A DNA stretch of 64,000 nucleotides, taken from NCBI GenBank assembly GCA_004431415.1, contig QPMI01000453.1:62001-126000 (forward strand), in the 5' to 3' direction. Of the stretch, positions 33,140 to 42,097 are shown one piece after another. The stretch comes from Cyanophora paradoxa. Taxonomy: Eukaryota > Glaucocystophyceae > Cyanophorales > Cyanophoraceae. A program made the translations under genes and the position numbers. Below the pieces are notes generated by a model. That model was given only the letters and a program-made list of their open reading frames with translations. It was not told where the DNA came from and made no database searches. Position 1 is the first letter of the stretch; every line of letters starts with the position of its first letter.

Positions 33140-35703
33140 ATGCCGGCAGTGCGCGTTCGGCTGCTGTCGGGGAAGTCGTTCGAGGTGCAGGCAGGCGACC
33201 GGGACCAGCTTCTGAGGAGGCTGGCGGACGTGTGCGAGGAGCACTGGGTGCACGAAGCAAAGCTCGTGCTCGTCAAGGGAACAGGTGCCGAGAGCGAGGA
33301 CGTCGAGCTCGTCGATGGCCCGCTCGACTCGCAGGGCGTACGGCCGGGCGGTGCGCCGCCCCGCCGCACGCGCCGAGTCCCCCGCGATGCATGCCTGAGC
33401 GCTCCAGCAGACACGGTGCTGGCGCTGAAGCGGCGAAGAGCGCCCAGAATGACATCTGCGTCGGTGCGTGTGCGTTTCGAGCGGCCGGGGCCGGCGCGGC
33501 GCGGCGCGCGGCGCTAACGCAGCGATGCAGATGGATCCCGAGCCGGGCCCCACGGCAAACGACATCGCTGCAGTCCTTGGCCACAAGCCGAAGGTGCACG
33601 GCGCCGCATCGCGTTTGACTTGCGCGGCGCGCTGAGCGGGCCGCGGCGCGTGCGCAGGAGGCCGGCAGCGTGCGCCTGCAGATCAGCGACCTAATGGCCG
33701 CGCTCGCTGGAATCTCGGCGGCGGCGCGGGCGGCCGGCGAGCCGGACGGCGAGGAGGAGGAGGCGCCGTCCTCCCCCGCCGCCCCGCCCGAGCCCGACGC
33801 CCAAGCCGTGCGGCTCTTCACGGTACCGCCAGCCGCGCGCTCCCTTCCTCTATCTCATACACAGTTTCTGAAACGCTTCGTTCGCTCGGAAGGACATGGG
33901 CTTCCCGGAGGCGCGTACCCGGAAGGCGCTCGTCCTCTCCGGGAACAACACGCAGCGCGCGATGGACTGGCTCCTCTCCCACGCCGACGACCCGAACGCG
34001 GACCGGCCCCTAACCGAAGCCGAGTTGGCGGCACTGACCGCGCCGGCGAGGCCCCACCGGCCCCCTGCCGCCTCCTCCTCCTCGGGACCCGATCCGGAGG
34101 TCCGCTCGCTGTCTCAGATTTGATCCGTCTCCAAGATTTGATCCGCCCCGCCCGGCGTTCCTCACGCGCGCGTGTACCCCCCCCCAGCTCGTCCGCCGCT
34201 TGGTGGAGATGGGCTTTCCCGAATCGGACGCCCAGCAGGCCCTCCAGGTACCCCCCACCCCTCCTTCTCGCCCCCCCCCCCGTCGGCCTTTGCTGACGTA
34301 CCCCCGCCTCCCCCTCCCCAGGCCACCCGGAACCGGTGCGAGGCGGCCTGCCCGCTCCAACTCGCCCCCCACCCCTCTCGCTCTCCAACCTCCAATCCCG
34401 CACTCCCGCCCTCGCCCCTTAACTAACTGCCCCTCTTAAATAACTGCCCCTAACTGCCCTAACTGCCCCTCCAGGTTCGAGGCGGCGTGCTCGTGGCTCC
34501 TGGGCGACCGAAGCGTCGTGGAGAGCCTCGAGGAGCTCGAGAACGCAGCCCTGGTTCAGGTGAGCGGGGAGGGGGGTACGCACGTAAAAGGCGGAGGCTC
34601 AGGAGGAGGAAGAGGCTCGCGAGGGGGGGGGGGGGGGGGGGGGGGGGGGGCTTGCTAGCTTCGCTCGCTACGTACGCACGTAGACGGCGGGGGAGGGCCC
34701 AGGTGGAGGAGGAGGGTCGCTCGCTCGCGACGGGGGGTGGGCTAGCTAGCTAGCTTCGCTCGCTCTCGGACTGACCGACGTATACGCACCCCGCCCTCCC
34801 TCCCTCCCCAGGGGAGGGCCCTAGGAGGCCCGCTCGCTCGCTCGCGGGAGGGGGGGGAGGGGGGGGAGGGGGGCGCTCGCTATCGGGACTGACCGACGTA
34901 CCCCGCCCTCCCTTCCCCCTCCCTCGCTCGTGCGCGCAGCACCTGCTTCGGTCCCCGCAACTCATCGCCGCCATCGCATCGCCCCGCATCGCCCGCGGTG
35001 CCCTCCCTCCCCCCCTCCCCTCCCCCCCCCCTTCTTCCTGGCCAGCGGACCTAGACATCCTCCCCCCCCCTCTCTCCCCCCCCCCGGCCCTATTTTCCCG
35101 CGGTGCCGTCCTCCCTCCCTCCCTCCTTCCCTCTTTCCGCCGTCTCCCCGCCTTCCTTCCCCCGCTTAGACCCCGCCCTCCCGCGTGCCTTCCCGCGGCG
35201 CCTCGCCCTCGCCCGCTCGCGCCCTCCTCCCCTTGCTCACGCGCCTCGCCCCCCCTTTTCTTTCCTTTCGCAGTCTTCCGGCAGATCGCGGAGGAGCCCG
35301 ACAGCGCGGCGCGGTTCCTTGCGGACCCCGAGGTGAGCGCGAGAAAGAGCTGAACTTAAGAGTTGAAGTTCAGGCTTAGTTAGGGCTTCGAGGTTTAGAG
35401 TTGGGGAGAGAGCTGAACTTAAGAGTTGAAGTGAGTGATAGGACACGAAAGATGGAAGATAGATGGGAGGTTTTTGGAAGGGATAGGAGAAAGATACGGA
35501 GGTTGAAGCTTGGAGTTGACGATTCGGGCTCGAGCGTTGGGGAGGCCGCGCCCCGCCCCGCCCCGCCCCGCCCCGTGCCCCGCGCCTCCTCATGATCACG
35601 CCCCGCCCCGCCCCGCCCCCCGCCCCCTGCGCGGCGCCGGCAGGTCCGGCCCATCCTCCTTCAGCTCCATGCCCTCGCCTCCCGCGCCCGCGCCGGGCAC
35701 TGA
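33140..35703 (+). CDS. UBAC1: UBA-domain protein, UBAC1/KPC2 homologue
   Basis: ATG 33140, TGA 35701-35703. UBAC1 (KPC2) is the ubiquitin-binding partner of the KPC1 E3 ligase. Domain order matches: N-terminal ubiquitin-like region (VRVRLLSGKSFEVQAGDRDQ ... ADTVLALKRRRAP); linker exon (33658-33822) with LQISDLMAALAGIS; first UBA (DMGFPEARTRKALVLSGNNT, RAMDWLLSHADDPNADRPL, 33893-34100); second UBA split over introns (LVRRLVEMGFPESDAQQALQ; then FEAACSWLLGDRS, 34475-34560); then an STI1-like end (HLLRSPQLIAAIASPRIA, FRQIAEEPDSAARFLADPE, VRPILLQLHALASRARAGH). The early splice near 33330 may use a GC donor and is uncertain. The gene uses the right-hand copy of a duplicated divergent promoter. Confidence 0.9.
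34623..34650. repeat. G28 homopolymer in a UBAC1 intron
   Basis: About 28 G in a row, unusual because plus-strand introns here are otherwise C-rich. Followed by gctagctagctagc and ctcgctcgctcgc runs to about 34870. Confidence 0.75.
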
Positions 35704-35842
35704 TCACGAGCCCGCGATCGATCACTGGCCATATGACCTCCGAGGCCCCCCTCCCTGCCCCTCTCTGTACCCCTCGAGCTCCGTATGGTATGCTTATCTG
35801 ATCTGAACCTCCAATCATGCGCATGCGCAGCCTTATAATTAG

Positions 35843-35903
35843 GTATGCCTGCCACAAGCAGCCTTGCTGCTAAGCAATTCTAAGCCAAGTCTGATCATGA
35901 AGT
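35843..35903. repeat. Retroelement repeat B, left terminal copy
   Basis: 61 bp beginning gtatgcctgccacaagcagc. It differs from the internal copy (39617-39677) at four positions. It marks the left end of the element. Confidence 0.85.
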
Positions 35904-36194
35904 GAAGGTCTGGATTCGCGCAGGCGAAGCAGCGAAGACAGACACATGGCTCGTCGCACGCAGGACAGTGCAAGCTGCAAAGGGAAAAGGGGCATCAGAC
36001 AAGGGGTACAGAAAATATAGCTGGGTACACGTGTACATGTAGGGTATAAGGTTGGGCTAATTTGCAACAAAAGGGGTAAGCTAATTTGCAACAAAAGGTG
36101 TACGAGAAGAGCTGCTGCGAACGCAGCAGCTAAGTACTACATGCCGACACAGACGCTGCGAACGCAGCAGACAGCAAGGGTACACAAAACAAGG

Positions 36195-37329
36195 CTAGTT
36201 TGCAACACGTGCGTGTACAGACAGCGTCAGGCGCAGCTTGCACTGGCCCAGAGCGACATAGCCAGCACCGGCGAAGCCGGCACACGCGAAAGAAGACACT
36301 AAGACAAAAGGACAGCTAGCTGCGCCGCGACGAGAGGGCGTAGAAGCCTGCTGGCGACACGACAATGGAGGCACGTAGCGAGAACCAGGGCTTGCCATCA
36401 ACGCAGCCAGAGGCGGGCGCTCAGAAGAATCGATGTAGCGACGATACACGTCAGACAAGAGCGACCAGCGGCCAACTGCTTGCACAAGCTCCTCGGGCAC
36501 ACCAGCAGCCGCTAGCGCCGTAGCACCACCGCGACGAAGCCCATGAGGCGTGATCCCCGTCGCATCTAAGCCAGCAGCCTCAAAGGCAAAGCGAAGCACG
36601 TATGCAACGGAGGCGGGCGCGAGGGGCCGCGAAGGTCGGAAGAGTTGACCAAACAGCGGCGCCTCCGGCTCGAGGTCTTGGATGGTGCGCCAATAAGCTC
36701 GAAACCAGCGAACCGGACAGATCACTGACTGCGCGACAGTGCCCAGCACAACTTGAGCGCCTTGGCGAGCGCGATCGGTCTTGGAGCCGACGATGAAGAC
36801 AACGACGCGATCCGCACGGATCTGGATGTCTTGACGACGCAGAGCAACGAGTTCACCACGACGGAGCAAGCCAAAGAAGCCAGTAAGCAACATGACGAAG
36901 GCCCGCAAGAGCTTAGCTGACGGAGCTTTCAGATAAGCACGAGCGATCGCCTCCAAATGCACAGCCGTGACGATCTTGGACTGCTTGGCCGACGACCACA
37001 CAAACGAACAATTCCTTGCAGCGCTTGTTGAACCAGAGGGTGCGCGAACGCCGTTGCAGGCTGTAGGCGCAGGCCAGTCTGATGAACCAATGCAGAGTAG
37101 CATTGCTTGACAGCAGAAACGCTGAACTCCTCGTCCGCCAGCGCAACAAGCATCGTAGCCAGACCAGATGGCTCGGGGGCCAGATGCGGAAGCCATGAAC
37201 CGCACAATGACCTTCGTATAGTTGCACCCAACGATTGTATATGCCACGAGTGCCATCACCGATGGCGTTCTCCCTGTAGTAATGGACACGCTGGAGCAGC
37301 ACATCTGCAGCAAATGCAATGTCAGGCAA
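36195..37329 (-). pseudogene. Tyrosine recombinase (YR) of the retroelement, frameshifted N-terminal half
   Basis: The C-terminal catalytic domain is open and keeps the R-H-R-Y tetrad: GLLRRGELVALRRQD, HGLRRGGATALAAAGV and GRWSLLSDVYRRYID. It would join the linear cDNA or circle into the genome. The N-terminal half reads in three successive frames: a first block (VHYYRENAIGDGTRGIYNRW) to about 37180, a second (ALADEEFSVSAVKQCYSALV) to about 37010, then the main frame from KQSKIVTAVHLEAIARAYL. Two frameshifts therefore separate it from an intact ORF, so this copy is probably dead unless these are sequencing errors. TAG at 36195-36197. Confidence 0.87.
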
Positions 37330-37399
37330 GCTGCGTACGAGGACTAAGAAGGGGCCCCGGATGCGAAATCGTTATATTTGCAGATGGCTAATTTGTGTG

Positions 37400-39309
37400 C
37401 TACTGCCAGGCTGCGGAAATAGCCACAAGAGACCAAGACGGAAGAACAGGAGAACGAGGGCCTGGCAAGCAGACGGTTGAAGCAGGCCCCAAGTACAACA
37501 CAGGAGCCTGCCTTGCCTGCTCAAGCTGGGGCCACCATGGGGCAGAGGGCCAATCAGGTACGACAAAGACTGCAGCTGCTCTGCACTGTCTAACATGAGA
37601 GACCACATGCAGGATCACATTGGGATCCGGAAACACGTAGTTACGAGCACCAAGCCATGACACAGTGAAGCAATCATGCCCTTCGGCACGGGCATCACGC
37701 AAATCTACAGAGAAATATCGAGAAAGGTGGGCATTGGCAGCTGTGGCCATCCTGTCCACGTCAAAAGGGCCTAAAATGCGGCTGACCATAGCAAAATATA
37801 CCGGCTTAAGGGAGTAGTCTGCTGGAAAAAAGTACCTGCTAAGAGCATCTGACCACTCGTTATCTATGCCTGGAATATGCTCGGCCTCAATGCTAACACA
37901 ACCTATCAAGGCAATGTCCCAAATCTGACGAGCGATCTCCGTCAAATAAGCATGACGACCGCCACCATTGTTGATATAAGCAACTGTCACAGAGTTGTCC
38001 GATCGAACCAAGATGTTCTGATTCTGAAGCACAGACTGATAGTGTTGCATAGCCCGTAGCACAGCTTGCAGCTCCCTCCAAGAAGAGATTCGCTGAGATT
38101 CCTCACTGTTCCACAGGCACTGGAATGGAGGCGGGCCAGGAGCACAGAGCACAGGAGGTACATCACCGATCCGCGTGGTAATCCAAGCTCCAGCACCAAG
38201 ATGACTAGCATCAGTGGTGAGCACAAGTAGCCGCTCAGGACGAATCGGACAGCGCCCGTTGTACTTGTGTATGTTGGCCAGCCACCACTGGAGCTCAGAC
38301 CGAGTCTCATCAGTAATCTGCACAGGATGGTTCCAGTGCCACTCCCGGGCCGCCACATTGATGTAACGGAACAAAGCACGAGTCCGGATGCGAGCTGGAG
38401 CAAGCCCTCGAGCCATGGATACCAAGGTGCCTGCCACCTTTGCCATATCACGGGCAGATGCTGAGTGTTTGCGTAGGAGCTTGCGGATCAGCTGAAGTAG
38501 TCTGCTCAGCTTGTCGCCAGGAACCTCAAACAACATGCGAGCCGAGTCCACAATGAAGCCCAGGAAAGCCACTGACTGAGATGGGGTAAGCGCTGACTTG
38601 CTGTTGACCACCAACTTAAGCCGTTTAAATGTAGCCAGCACAAAGTCTCGCAGCTTACAGGCCTCTAAGAAAGTAGGAGCCGCAAACCACCAATCGTCCA
38701 CATAGTTGACAACAAAGATGCCCAGTTTCCTGAAATAGTTGACCACTTGCCGCATAATTTTGACGAATGCAAAAGGCGAGTGTCGAAGGCCGAAGGGCAA
38801 AACCGTATAGACATAGTACTTGCTGTCAAAAGAGAAGCCCATGTTGCGCCAATCTTGCTCCGCCACTGGCACGTGGTGATAGCCAGACTCTAGGTCAATG
38901 GTGAACATGTACCACCCTTGACGGAGCATTGCCGCCACATGCTCAAGAGTCTCAAATCGAAATTTCCGATCTGGTAGACCTTGATTGGTGGGTCGACCGT
39001 CCCAGATCAAACGAAGTTTGGAGCCGGTCTTCTTCGGGACCACGGACAAGGAGCACACAATGTTCACCTCGTGCTGTTGGACTTCACGAATGGCCCCGGT
39101 GCGCAAGAGTTTCTGAATTTCCGTCCGCACAAAATCCCTGTGATCCTCGGCTGCAGACTTATGATTACGCCGATGCTCCGGTGGCAGATTGCGGGCCCCA
39201 GTCAGCGGGAAACCGTCACGTATCCATGACAACACCACATAGTTGGCACCAATCTCCTTCCACTGGGACCAGGCCTCACGGATGCAGGACGCCACAAAAG
39301 AACCTGGTG
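37400..39309 (-). CDS. Reverse transcriptase - RNase H of the retroelement
   Basis: One uninterrupted frame of about 635 codons ending TAG at 37400-37402. Reverse transcriptase motifs: KLRLIWDGRPTNQ, YMFTIDLESGYHHVPV, LPFGLRHSPFAFVKIMRQVV, catalytic VNYVDDWWF, and AFLGFIVDSARM. RNase H carboxylates appear in LLVLTTDASHLGAGAW, SSWRELQAVL, VRSDNSVTVAYI and NEWSDALSR. The C-terminal block FDVDRMATAANAHLSRYFS is typical of DIRS/Ngaro pol. There is no ATG near the start of the frame (first sense codons after TAG at 39310), so it may rely on recoding, splicing or a lost start. Confidence 0.92.
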
Positions 39310-39487
39310 GCTAAAAGTCACAAGCGCACGGGAAGTGGGCTTGAGGCCTTAAATTGTCGCCACATCTTATCAACGACACGAGCTGACAGGCTGAGCTGCA
39401 GTTGAGTCTGGCTCAAGCTGCAGCTGGAGCTGAGTTGGAGCTGGAGCTGGTACGCTGGAGGGCGGCTGTGACACGCGAACGTGAGGA

Positions 39488-39616
39488 ATCTTCACTGCTT
39501 CGCGCGAAAGAAGACTGAAGGTTGTACCCCTAACAATCATTGTATAGAATCAAGGCTGCTTACGGAGTGGCAGGCATACAAAGTCATATGCTACGCGTTC
39601 GCTCGCATATTCAGTA
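39488..39616. repeat. Retroelement repeat A, internal copy
   Basis: 129 bp beginning atcttcactgcttcgcgcga, apparently identical to 41583-41711. It abuts repeat B directly at 39617. Confidence 0.93.
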
Positions 39617-39677
39617 GTATGCCTGCCACAAGCAGCCCTGCTTCTAAGCACTTCTAAGCCAAGGCTGATCATGAAGT
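39617..39677. repeat. Retroelement repeat B, internal copy
   Basis: 61 bp matching 35843-35903 at 57 positions. With repeat A it forms the internal junction found in split-repeat YR elements. The first 13 bases (gtatgcctgccac) are the reverse complement of a segment within repeat A. Confidence 0.88.
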
Positions 39678-40447
39678 TTTTAATAGTGAGCGTGTCACAG
39701 GTACGAATTTGTCACAACACCTGACGTTCACCTCCACGGTGGATGCGCGAAGTTCTTGAATGAAGGCACATCACAGCATGCACAGCACACACATATGGAC
39801 TCATGCAAGTACACAACTTGTTCTCTTGAATGCTTCAAAACTTGTCCAGCATGCACACCTCTGGATGAATGCGCCAACCTGCGGAACAGAATAGAAAATT
39901 GGGAGACACACCTGGATACCAAGAGATGATTTCCTCCACACCTGCGATACCAAATGATTAGATCTGAGCACCCAGCGCGCGATAGCGACACACGAGATGG
40001 CCGTTGCTGGCCAGGAACTCGGCAACTCGACCGCAGCCTGATGTGACCTGGGACGAGAAGAGGTCAGGCTGTTGGGGATTGGCTGGGGCTCGCACCAGGT
40101 TGGAGTCATCCAGGTGGCACTTATGGCCCACAAAGTTGTGATGCTCAAAGCTTATGCAAAATTCGTAGTTACAAGGCCTTGTAGACTATGGCAAATTTGA
40201 AACGATCACAAGGTCATGCACATTGCAATTGCCAAGCTAGTGTTCACCACAGACCCATTACCACAAATGCAATGCAAGCTCAAACACACATAAGAAAGCC
40301 CAGATTTATTCCTTCATGGCACACACACAGCACAGCACAGCTACGAGCACATGCACATGCCAAGTCTGGGGCCACACGAAAACGAAAAAAAAAACCTAGC
40401 ACTCTATAGCTACAGCTGCGCCCGAAAGGCTGGGCACAGGAAGCCGC
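39678..40447. other. Non-coding interval inside the retroelement
   Basis: 770 bp between the internal repeat junction and the end of the gag-like ORF. AT-richer than the host, with cacaca and agcacagcacag runs. Short minus-strand ORFs here (for example 39801-40148) lack any recognisable motif. Confidence 0.6.
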
Positions 40448-41584
40448 CTACTTCTTCTCCCGCCAATCCGGGCGCGGCGGGTTGGTGCAATCCTTCACAT
40501 GGTGGCCGTGCTGGTTGCACCTAAAGCAAGCGCCGCCGTTCCGCTGGGCGGTGGGCGCCTGCTCGCGTTCGACGCGCTGCCGCTGCGGGGGCCGATAGCT
40601 AGACGGCTGGCGCTCAGCTGGTGCATACGAATTACCGGCGCCGACGCCAGCCACACGAAGCGCGTACGCCATCGACGCGGTCTGCGCGCGGTGCTCCTCC
40701 GGCACAGCTGCGAGCGCCTCGGCTGTCTTATCGCCGCCTTTGTCGCGGATATCTATCTTCTTCTTAAGCTCCTCGAGCTGCTTCAAAGACGCTTTGAGGG
40801 TTGCTGCACAGGCGACACACGAGAGGAGCCCCTTGAGCTGGAAACGCAGCTGTATCAGCTGGAACGCAAACTCCCGAAGCCAGGTATTCTTAAGCTGCAT
40901 TGCTTCATGCTGTTCGCGCTGCTGCTCCTGAGCGATTTGATGCTGGTGCTCACGGATGGACTCTACCCCTCGGTCTATGCCTTGCTGAATCTGCTTCTTA
41001 ATGTACTCATTAAGCTCACCGGCAGGGGCTGTTGTGGCGTTGACGACGGGAACCGGGCCGCGGCGGTGCCGAGTGTGCCGGCTGGGTCCTGGCTGGTCGG
41101 GAACCGGCACCTCGAGATTCGGGAACATCTGTGCGGCAAGAGCTTCCTCTCGTGTGGCTGCACCGCCGAACTGCTCACGACGCTGCACGCCGGCAATCAC
41201 ATCCTCCTCGTCCTCGGAAAATGGCTCTGGATCCGGAACGCCGTCACTGGTGCGGTTTTCGACTGCTGGGGCGGCTGGCGCCTTGCGCTTGTTGCTGGTT
41301 GACTGACGGCCACTTGGCGTTGGAGTAGGCGCCGAACCGTTGTCCTCGCCGCCGGAGTCCGCCGCCTCGGTCACACGCGTGGAACGGCGAGCTCGTGGCT
41401 GGGCGGATGCGGTCGGCCGCGGACGGGCTGTCTTGCGGGAGCCCGTTGCGGAAGACTTGCCCTTCTTGTTCGACCCCGCCTCCGCGCAGGCCGCCAAGAG
41501 GCTGAAAACGACGACGACGAGAACAAGTGTGACCACCAGAGGGGCCCAGCTAGGGCCCCTCCCACGACGAGCCACGCGACACAT
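40448..41584 (-). CDS. Gag-like protein of the retroelement with zinc knuckle and N-terminal hydrophobic segment
   Basis: ATG 41584, TAG 40448-40450, about 378 codons. Near the C-terminus is a CX2CX4HX4C knuckle (CFRCNQHGHHVKDC) flanked by basic residues, the nucleic-acid-binding hallmark of Gag. Central Gln-rich helices (QHQIAQEQQREQHEAMQ) could form a coiled coil. Unusually, residues 14-35 are a strong membrane or signal-like helix (VVTLVLVVVVFSLLAACAEA). The ATG lies exactly on the edge of repeat A. Confidence 0.85.
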   Translation of the reverse strand: MCRVARRGRGPSWAPLVVTLVLVVVVFSLLAACAEAGSNKKGKSSATGSRKTARPRPTASAQPRARRSTRVTEAADSGGEDNGSAPTPTPSGRQSTSNKRKAPAAPAVENRTSDGVPDPEPFSEDEEDVIAGVQRREQFGGAATREEALAAQMFPNLEVPVPDQPGPSRHTRHRRGPVPVVNATTAPAGELNEYIKKQIQQGIDRGVESIREHQHQIAQEQQREQHEAMQLKNTWLREFAFQLIQLRFQLKGLLSCVACAATLKASLKQLEELKKKIDIRDKGGDKTAEALAAVPEEHRAQTASMAYALRVAGVGAGNSYAPAERQPSSYRPPQRQRVEREQAPTAQRNGGACFRCNQHGHHVKDCTNPPRPDWREKK

Positions 41585-41711
41585 CTTCACTGCTTCGCGC
41601 GAAAGAAGACTGAAGGTTGTACCCCTAACAATCATTGTATAGAATCAAGGCTGCTTACGGAGTGGCAGGCATACAAAGTCATATGCTACGCGTTCGCTCG
41701 CATATTCAGTA
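41583..41711. repeat. Retroelement repeat A, right terminal copy
   Basis: 129 bp, apparently identical to 39488-39616. It marks the right end of the element. Sequence identity between the A copies suggests recent transposition. Confidence 0.93.
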
Positions 41712-42097
41712 TTATAGGACTACAGCCGAGGACCCAGGGGCGATCGCGACCGATCGCGAGCAGCGCTCTCAGCTTCAGTACTAGTTTGCAACACGATTCT
41801 CGGCATGCGCCGCATACTGGGTAATAATGACTGGGGGAAGGGGGCGGGGGTAGGAATCATAACAGATCTTAGCACGGATCTGAATTAACGACGGGGCGGG
41901 CCGTCAGATCTAGACGGGACCCGATCCGACGGGGGCAACGACTGTCCGGGGAAATCAAGGCCAAGGCAACGAGGAAGGAAGCTTCGAGCCCTAGCCTCCC
42001 AGAAAAGAAAGAATCAAAATCAAAACAACTTCCGAGGCGGCAAGCAAGGCGCTGAAGATAAAGACTCAGGCTACGGCTGCAGCTGCTGTATTCTGTT
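41712..42097. other. Intergenic stretch right of the retroelement
   Basis: 386 bp between the element end and the phosphatase stop codon. It is the presumed 3' UTR of the phosphatase plus flank; no ORF. Confidence 0.55.

Larger units (their letters stand above)
31917..33608. repeat. 846-bp tandem duplication covering the 5' ends of two divergent genes
   Basis: Copy 1 runs 31917-32762 and copy 2 runs 32763-33608, directly abutting. Only two differences were found, both homopolymer length: C5 versus C4 near 31924/32770, and G3 versus G4 at 32324/33169. The left border falls inside exon 1 of the EF-hand-like gene, the right border just after a UBAC1 donor site. Confidence 0.95.
35843..41711 (-). 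mobile_element. Tyrosine-recombinase (DIRS/PAT/Ngaro-type) LTR-less retrotransposon
   Basis: 5,869 bp with three minus-strand ORF regions: gag-like with zinc knuckle, reverse transcriptase plus RNase H, and tyrosine recombinase. There are no ordinary LTRs. Instead there are split direct repeats: B at 35843-35903, A+B at 39488-39677, A at 41583-41711. Read in the sense direction the order is A-gag-(B,A)-RT/RH-YR-B. Codon use and base composition are less GC-rich than the host genes. Inserted just downstream of UBAC1, upstream of the phosphatase 3' end. No clear target-site duplication is seen, as expected for recombinase-mediated integration. Confidence 0.9.

Noticed and set aside
36195-37319. 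Full-length 374-codon frame as an intact recombinase
   Set aside because: Its first 120 codons have no YR similarity, while the two other frames do; the gene is frameshifted.
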